A DNA stretch of 64,000 nt. Origin: Catonia carolina (taxonomy: Eukaryota > Arthropoda > Insecta > Hemiptera > Achilidae). A program made the position numbers and the translations under genes. Below the pieces are notes generated by a model. That model made no database searches. It was not told where the DNA came from and was given only the letters and a program-made list of their open reading frames with translations. Positions 57,934-64,000 of this stretch are shown here, piece by piece (the first letter of the stretch is position 1; each line of letters begins with the position of its first letter). The stretch lies in NCBI GenBank assembly GCA_035578175.1, contig JAQMRL010000006.1, positions 23,037,506 to 23,101,505 of the forward strand. The letters are read 5' to 3'.

Positions 57934-58019
57934 GCTCAACCAATGACATTGTTAGATTCAAGTCAAGGTTCTGAACCATCTCCAATTAGAGGTCAAGAAC
58001 AATTGAATGGTTATGCTAG
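57934..58019 (+). CDS. Host gene exon 4 of 4 seen
   Basis: An 86-bp exon: acceptor TTTGTTTATTTTAG, donor GCTAG|GTAAAT. Phase 0 at the start; it leaves two bases at the end for the next, unseen exon. It encodes AQPMTLLDSSQGSEPSPIRG then QEQLNGYA. The Ser/Pro-rich SEPSPIR stretch suggests a phosphorylatable disordered segment. The gene continues rightwards past the window or the gypsy insertion. The product was not identified. Confidence 0.7.
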
Positions 58020-58089
58020 GTAAATATTATTTTCTTATTTATTTCATTAATTAATTTAATTTCTTCATTATATTTATGTTAAAAATTTA

Positions 58090-58235
58090 TTTTGGCCATC
58101 TCCATACATAGCGCTAGCCTACAATATGGGGTCCTGGGTTTGATTTCTGGCTAGGATCTGGAAATTTTCAAGTCAAAACCCATAGTTACAGTGACATAAA
58201 CCACCGTAGTCACTAATAACCGAGCTGTTGATGCA
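58090..58235 (+). mobile_element. SINE-C copy
   Basis: ATAGCGCTAGCCTACAATAT, B-box-like GGGTTTGATTTCTGG, body ATCTGGAAATTTTCAAG, tail GTAGTCACTAATAACCGAGC then TGTTGATGCAACTTTAATTT. Part of the tRNA-like head is lost. Confidence 0.7.
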
Positions 58236-59237
58236 ACTTTAATTTTTTTTTTTTTAATTATATTCCTCTCAAGTGAGTAACGAGTTAAAATCCTAAAATC
58301 TCTCTTATCTTTGACTGATTAATCTTCTGATTGCAACAGCTGTTAAGAAACATTACTGATAATATTTGAAAAATTAAAATTGCTTAAAACTCCCTTATAT
58401 GACTTCAAATCAGCTGGCCTAAAATTGAAAAAAATTTCTTCGTAATTAAAATTCTTGTGGATTTTTTATCTCATAGTGGTAGGTCCATTGAAACATCTTA
58501 CTGTATAGAGTAATAGGTAAAAACAATTGAAACAGCAACAAAGAAGGTTAGTAAAAAATTACAGTGTTTCAACATTTTGATTAAAAAAAAAAAAATAGAA
58601 AGAAATTTTTTTATCTAGCAAGATGGAATTAAACCTAAGGAAACATTTAATGTAATGTTACTTTGTTAAGTAAACTGCTTTATAAAAATGTAAACTATGG
58701 ACAAGAAAAAGAAAGGCATGGGTTTGTAAAATGTGTGTATGGAGACAATTAAAACAATTCAAATGGAAAATCTTTTTCATGAGACGGACGCATCCCATGG
58801 CCGGTGGCAATTTTTAAAAAGGCTTACCTTTAACATATGACAATAAACCATTAGTGATTTCTGTATCTACTCTTTAAGAGGATGACACTATTTTTGTTTC
58901 CAAATTCTGAATTTGATATCTTGACTTTTGGTTTTGGTCCAATTCAGTCGAAACTGGAACTTCAAACTTAATCCAGGCCCACTAACTTTTTGTGTAGATT
59001 ACGAATCCGAAAACTGTTTGGTATCTCTTGTAGTATTTGACATCTGGATGTGATGGTTGGACAAAGGAAAATGAAAGATGACAATTTTAAAAATTGCCAT
59101 TAATGACAGAACAAGGAATGTAGAAGTATTATGAAAAGTGGAAGTAAAGAGAAATTTTATGGCGAGCATTAAATAGAGGAAAGCTAATTGGCTAGGACAA
59201 ATAAATAATGAGAAAAGGTTTAATCAAAGTTTAATCA
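58236..59237 (+). other. Presumed intron sequence, nothing firm
   Basis: AT-rich sequence upstream of the LTR. Around 59040-59210 the plus strand faintly resembles a degraded LINE tail (GQRKMKDDN and later frames). Not strong enough to call. Confidence 0.35.
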
Positions 59238-59791
59238 TGTTAGAATGACTGGTGTAATGATTGTAATATGAAACATCTCCACAGACACACAACAAACAGT
59301 ATAAACACAATCATAACATTCTAACGTAAACATAAACATAACTTTACAGCATCAACACACACACATCAGATGATCTCAACTACAGATGTAAAAGGAAAAT
59401 TTTAATTTTGATCTAAAGATGTAAGAGGAAGTAAAAAAAAAAAAAAAAAAAGAACAATTTTATGAAATTCATAAATTGGATTGTTGAACTCACTCCCTTT
59501 TAAACTTTTAAAGGAGAGACGTTATATACAAGTTATTTTAAAAACAAATACTTTTGATAATTTGGTAATATACTAATTTAGTGATATTTTGTATTAATAT
59601 TTGGAAATAATACTTTTAGAAGATTTGTGAAAAGAAAAGAATTTAATATTTTAAACAAGTTTTAAAGGATTTTAAAGTTTTTAATTGTGTTTTAAAAGTT
59701 TTCAAAAATCTATCTCCAAATTGTGAAATAAACAAATTTAATTTCAAACACAAAAGCTTTCAAATTTATTGATCTGAACGAACCTGGGACA
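59238..59791 (+). repeat. 5' LTR (boundaries inferred)
   Basis: Boundaries are inferred from TGTTAGAATGACTGG at the start and CCTGGGACA just before the primer site, giving TG..CA ends and about 554 bp. It contains a TATATA-like element near 59522, a poly(A) run near 59435 and an AATAAA signal at 59727-59732. The 3' LTR is not in the window, so the ends cannot be confirmed by comparison. Confidence 0.6.
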
Positions 59792-59797
59792 AAAAAA

Positions 59798-59815
59798 TGG
59801 TGCCGTGACCAGGAT
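59798..59815 (+). other. Primer binding site, tRNA-His
   Basis: TGGTGCCGTGACCAGGAT is the exact complement of the 3' 18 nt of animal tRNA-His (..ATCCTGGTCACGGCA plus CCA), as recalled from Drosophila tRNA-His. It lies 6 nt after the inferred LTR end, as expected for first-strand priming. Confidence 0.85.
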
Positions 59816-60118
59816 ACATAATTCATTTTCAACATAATTTTCAAGACAATTTCAGGAAAGGAAACAAAATATCAATACAACAAGATTGGAACAAGATTGG
59901 ACAAGATTGGAAGGAAACCATAATAAAAGAAAAGGAACAAACCGGAATCAAATTCACCAAATAAAAATTAATCAAACAAAAATAATAAACCAAATCTTCT
60001 AAAAAAATTTACAAACTAATTTATAATTTGTGTAGGCAAGTACATTGAGATCATCTGGTAAGTGATTTAACACATACATTTAAAAAAATCATCATCATTA
60101 AACAAAACAGGTATAAAC

Positions 60119-61474
60119 ATGAATAGAGACGTAGCACCAATACTTGACCCTACCAAATTAGACGAGACAAACATTAACTTCCAACTACGCATACGAAAAA
60201 GCACGACTACAGGAAACATAAGACAAAAAAAACAAAGGCTACAGAAACTATTAGATAACGGACGCCAAATTGATTTAACTACACTACGCAGATTTGACAT
60301 AGACAAACAACTGACGGAATGTCAAAATTATTTAGCGAGGTTACGGAACATAGAGAATTTAACTGAATTAGAAAGGTATAATGCCGAAATATTTGATGAT
60401 AGGCTTAACAAACTATTAACATTCATATTACCCAACAAACCAGATAAACTAGTAGGATTTCAAAATTTAAAAGAAGGATTTGAGATTTGGAAACTCAATA
60501 GGTTACAAAATTTCGAAATTGAACCTAATTTTGAACAAAATAACATAAACCTTGAAGACGTACATTTAGGAAATAATTTTTTACCTGATCAACAAAGAAA
60601 TCTTGATGTTGGTCATGTTAATCTTTTACATTCCCCAGTAATGCAAAATCCTGTTCCTAGAAACGAAACTCCTGACATATTAGTACCGAATGCAGTAGGT
60701 AATCATAATCCTGTTTATTTTCATCGTGAACTAAATTTTAATTGGACGAAAATTGCAAATCCAATTGGAAACGAATTAAAACAATTAACTATAACTGATG
60801 GACGTGATATTGACATGCTAGTACGAAATATCAAAATTATTAAACAAATACAAAAACGTTATGCAGTAGATTTACCTTTGGTATTGTTGACTCCGTTTAT
60901 GACTGGATTCACTGAACAAATTTTTGAAAATTCTATTAAAAATAATCATAATTTTGATCAATTTCATAGAGATTTGGTAAGCAAACTAATCACACCAAAA
61001 ATGAAAGAAATATTAAAACTCAAATTGTTATACCGAAATCAGTCACAAACAGAGACTCTTACTGAATACATAAAAGAAATCTTAGAAAACCATGAAGTGT
61101 TAAGATTAGATCTGACAGAAGGTGAGTTAATCAATATAATTTTAACCGGTTTAAATGAAATATATGCCACGCACATAGGTATAATCGGCAAACCTAATAA
61201 TTTACAAGATTTCAATAAATTAGACACATATGTCTACGAAAGAGTTTATGCTAGGACCCTTAATGATATCGGTTTATCTAAAACAAATGATACGAGTGTA
61301 ATAAATAATATGAATAGCGTGGTACCTAACCAAAGTAAACAAAATACTTGCAAAATCAGATCACAAATGCCTGCAACATCCTTAAAATGTTTTTATTGCC
61401 ATAAGCTAGGTCATATCAAAAGACATTGTAAACTGTTACAACAAAAAGAAAATAATAATGTTTCAAAAAACTAA
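60119..61474 (+). CDS. gag: Gag polyprotein of Ty3/gypsy element
   Basis: 451 codons, complete. It would form the capsid and nucleocapsid of the intracellular particle. The N-terminal 200 residues are polar, N/Q/L-rich and unrecognised. From about residue 210 to 390 lies a helical capsid-like region. A single CCHC zinc knuckle, CFYCHKLGHIKRHC, is at residues 424-437 (C-X2-C-X4-H-X4-C), the RNA-binding nucleocapsid motif. The ATG at 60119 is the first in frame, about 300 nt after the primer site. The frame ends TCA AAA AAC TAA, a -1 frameshift heptamer directly on the stop. The gene is in frame 2 and pol is in frame 1. Confidence 0.9.
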   Translation: MNRDVAPILDPTKLDETNINFQLRIRKSTTTGNIRQKKQRLQKLLDNGRQIDLTTLRRFDIDKQLTECQNYLARLRNIENLTELERYNAEIFDDRLNKLLTFILPNKPDKLVGFQNLKEGFEIWKLNRLQNFEIEPNFEQNNINLEDVHLGNNFLPDQQRNLDVGHVNLLHSPVMQNPVPRNETPDILVPNAVGNHNPVYFHRELNFNWTKIANPIGNELKQLTITDGRDIDMLVRNIKIIKQIQKRYAVDLPLVLLTPFMTGFTEQIFENSIKNNHNFDQFHRDLVSKLITPKMKEILKLKLLYRNQSQTETLTEYIKEILENHEVLRLDLTEGELINIILTGLNEIYATHIGIIGKPNNLQDFNKLDTYVYERVYARTLNDIGLSKTNDTSVINNMNSVVPNQSKQNTCKIRSQMPATSLKCFYCHKLGHIKRHCKLLQQKENNNVSKN

Positions 61475-61590
61475 ATCTTGGCGCCCCCGGGTGGGCACCA
61501 TTTTAAATCCCAGCAACAACAAAAAGAAAATAAAAAGAAAATAAAAAGAAAACAAAAAGAAAATAATAATGTTTCAAAAAACTAAATCTT
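61440..61590 (+). promoter_or_regulatory. Duplicated gag-pol -1 frameshift region
   Basis: A 40-bp block ending in TTTCAAAAAACTAAATCTT occurs at 61440-61479 and again, identical, at 61551-61590. Each copy has A_AAA_AAC in the gag frame followed by TAA, the X_XXY_YYZ pattern of -1 programmed frameshifting. After the first copy, eight nt downstream, GGCGCCC and GGGCACC can pair as a GC-rich stem-loop. From the first heptamer a -1 shift meets TAA at 61504-61506. Only the second heptamer leads into the open pol frame. The gag frame between the two TAA codons is open. Confidence 0.7.
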
Positions 61591-64000
61591 TACAAATGCA
61601 CTGACCATAGGCATATGATGTGTGTTTGTAAACATAATCCCTGTAAACATTCAAGGTTAAAAGAAAACACGTTGAACTGTAATTATACGTTGAAAGCTTT
61701 ACCGGTAAAAATCAAAAATAATATATTTAACGCTCTCATTGATTCTGGTTCCACTCATAATATTATTAATCAACAACTATATACATTTTTAAAAACTAAA
61801 AAAGCGATTATAAAGGAAGAAAACATTAACACAATTTGTCTCACAGCTGATCGCTTTCCTCTAAGAATTAATAAACAGATATGGGTTAAACTTACTCTTC
61901 ACAACATATCGTGGAAAATTAATTTTAAAATATTAACAAAAATACACCATAAAATAATACTCGGAATGAATTTCTTACAAAAAACCCACGCAATATTCAA
62001 TGCTTCGAGATCTTTCATAACCTTTGATTGGGCAAAAAATCAACAATTTTCTCTAACCAATTTAGACCCCGAACAAATTAACAACATAGAACAAAGTGAA
62101 TATATTAAAAATACAATTAATGATTTATGTAGGAAATTTCCTGATGTACTCACAACTAAATTAGGTTGTACCCATATATTAAAATATGATATTAAACTAA
62201 AGAATAGCGAAATTATAAAATCTAGGCCCTATCCATTAAATCCGATAAAAACGCTCCAAATGAAAAACCAAATTGACAAATTATTAAAAGACAAAGTAAT
62301 TAGAGAAAGTGTTTCACCTTATTCCTCCCCAGCCTTTTTAATTCCGAAACCAAATGGTACAAGTCGCTTAGTTGTAGACTATCGCCGAGTCAACTTAATA
62401 ATTGACTCAGAAGCCCAACCTTTACCGAATATAAATCATGCTTTTCAATGGTTTTCTAATGCCCGCTGGTTCAGTACCTTGGATTTAGCACAAGCGTACC
62501 ATCAGATACCATTGACAGAAAAATCTCGTCAAATCACCGCATTTTGCACACCGGATGGCTTATACGAATACGTCAGATTACCTTTTGGTCTCTCGACTGG
62601 TGCACAAGTTTTAACACGTCTTATGAATACATTATTCAAAAATATTAAACATAAATTTGTATTTAATTACATGGACGATATATTAATATATTCTAAAAGT
62701 TTTACAGAGCATGTCAAACATATTAAAATAGTATTGACAATTCTGCGGAAAGCTGGTATTACAGTTAATCCCGATAAGGTAACATTTGCTGTAAATGAAA
62801 TACTGTTCCTTGGGCATACCTTATCATACAAAGGAGTTTCTATAGATCCGGCGAGGACGCAAAAAATATTACAGTATCCACAACCGACCTCGGTAAAACA
62901 AGTGCATCGATATTGTGGTATGATTAATTATTTCTCTAAATTTATTAAAAATTACGCTGATAGAATAGAACCCTTAAATAAGTTACGTCGTAAAAACACT
63001 CAGTTTATCTGGGGAAACTCACAAAAAATTGCGTTTGAAGATCTCAAACAAGCAATTGCTAATCCCCCGGTATTGGCAATACCAGATTTCTCCAAAGCTT
63101 TCATTTTACAGACGGATGCGTCTGATACAGGTTTAGGAGCTGTCTTACTTCAGGAACATGAAGGATTTAGAAAACCCATAGCATACGCTTCCAAAACATT
63201 AACAGAAGCAGAACGAAAATTTTCTGCATATGAACGAGAGTGTCTTGCAGTTGTTTTTGCAACAGATCATTTTAGAACTTATTTAACACATCGAGAATTT
63301 CTTTTGGAAACCGATAACCAAGCCTTAGCCTGGCTTCTTTCCAGACCAAAGCAATTAGGTAGACTCGCTAGATGGTTACTTAGATTATCTGTTTTTAAAT
63401 TTAAAATTAATCACATCCGTGGTTCAGATAATAATGTGGCTGACGCATTATCGAGGATGTACGATTTAAATAACGAAGATATCTCAAAAGATATATCTTA
63501 TATTAATACCTTATTATCTCAATTCCCCCTATCTTTTACAGATCTAAGACAACATCAAGAACAGGATACCTTTATCCTTCAACAAAAACAACAAATGAAT
63601 AATAAATTTTGTTTATCTAAAGGTGTCCTATGCCTAAAAGATAAAAATAATAACCCAACCAAAATCGTTCTCCCCGAATCCTTAAAAGATTTAGTATTTA
63701 AATACTTCCATCAGTCCGAAATCGGTGGACATTTAGGTGTTGATAAAACCATACACAAAATTACACGGTATTTTTATTGGCCAGCTATATATCGAGATAT
63801 TCCTTTAAAAGTGAATGCTTGTATCACCTGCCAACGTAGTAAACCTGGAATAAATTATAAATGGGGAAATCTTAGTTCCAGAGTTCCAACAGTGCCATTT
63901 GACACTTTGTTTATTGATACTGTAGGTAGTCTGCCAAAAACCAACCAAGGTTATAAATATATTCTAGTGGTAGTGGATAGTTTTTCAAAATTTACATGGC
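61570..64000 (+). CDS. pol: Pol polyprotein of Ty3/gypsy element, partial
   Basis: Open from 61570 to the window edge with no stop; first ATG at 61615 (numbering below from it). Protease: LIDSGSTHNI with Asp-Ser-Gly at 43-45. Reverse transcriptase: LDLAQAYHQI (first Asp about 290) and FNYMDDILIYS with YMDD at 352-355. RNase H: LQTDASDTGLGAVL with Asp 501, YERECLAV, ETDNQAL, NNVADALSR. Integrase: zinc finger His699, His706, Cys736, Cys739, and first core Asp 768 in FIDTVG. The rest of the integrase lies outside. Expression would normally need a -1 shift from gag, and the duplicated junction interferes with that. Confidence 0.95.

Larger units (their letters stand above)
59238..64000 (+). mobile_element. 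Ty3/gypsy LTR retrotransposon, 3' part outside window
   Basis: In order: 5' LTR, tRNA-His primer site, leader, gag, and pol with protease, reverse transcriptase, RNase H and integrase. RT-RNase H-integrase order and the integrase HHCC finger place it in Ty3/gypsy. Gag and pol have no internal stop codons, so the insertion is recent relative to the other elements here. It lies downstream of host exon 4 in the same orientation. An env-like gene and the 3' LTR, if present, are beyond the window. Confidence 0.95.

Noticed and set aside
60067..60306. 79-codon minus-strand frame opposite gag
   Set aside because: Antisense shadow of a clearly coding gag; the same applies to 61039-61227.
1..64000. 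CRISPR array, prokaryotic operon or phage-like system
   Set aside because: No regularly spaced identical direct repeats with unique spacers and no tightly packed genes. Introns and eukaryotic transposons dominate.

Overview
This is a strongly AT-rich eukaryotic window with introns. Low gene density, tRNA-derived SINEs, R1/Jockey-like LINE pieces, mariner, pogo, hAT and TTAA-type DNA elements, and a Ty3/gypsy element whose primer site matches an insect-type tRNA-His all point to an insect. A hemipteran is possible, but the sequence alone does not prove it. There is no bacterial gene organisation, CRISPR array or functional rRNA/tRNA gene.

Only one host gene is visible. Four phase-compatible exons on the + strand (46657-46844, 51728-51868, 56048-56116, 57934-58019) encode about 160 residues of a proline-rich, low-complexity protein with a PPPY motif. 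They look like an internal piece of a long scaffold-type protein; polychaetoid/ZO-1 is a weak candidate. Its introns are packed with transposon debris. Exon 3 begins 8 bp after the end of a repeat copy.

From 1 to about 46 kb the window is intergenic or intronic sequence built from interspersed repeats. Element A (about 395 bp, hairpins at both ends) has 8 copies. SINE-B (about 330 bp, with A and B boxes) has 7. SINE-C has varied tRNA-like heads and a shared tail, in 5 copies. Element C (about 1 kb, with a TG/CA microsatellite) has at least 12. LINE reverse-transcriptase fragments lie at 4.6, 7.0, 8.2, 8.7, 22.5, 23.4, 25.2, 25.9, 37.8 and 43 kb, and several fold-back elements are present. Two nested insertions can be read to the base: a TTAA-flanked MITE in the SINE-B copy at 9.5-10.4 kb, and a hAT MITE with an 8-bp target duplication in the SINE-B copy at 48.3 kb. 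A rearranged mariner lies at 43.56-44.49 kb, and mariner pseudogenes lie just upstream of host exons 1 and 2.

From 59.24 kb to the right edge lies a Ty3/gypsy LTR retrotransposon in the same orientation as the host gene: 5' LTR, primer site, a complete gag, and a pol with no stop codon up to the window end. Its gag-pol junction carries a duplicated A_AAA_AAC slippery heptamer, a GC-rich stem-loop and extra stop codons. This is the most unusual molecular feature here and may have uncoupled pol from gag.
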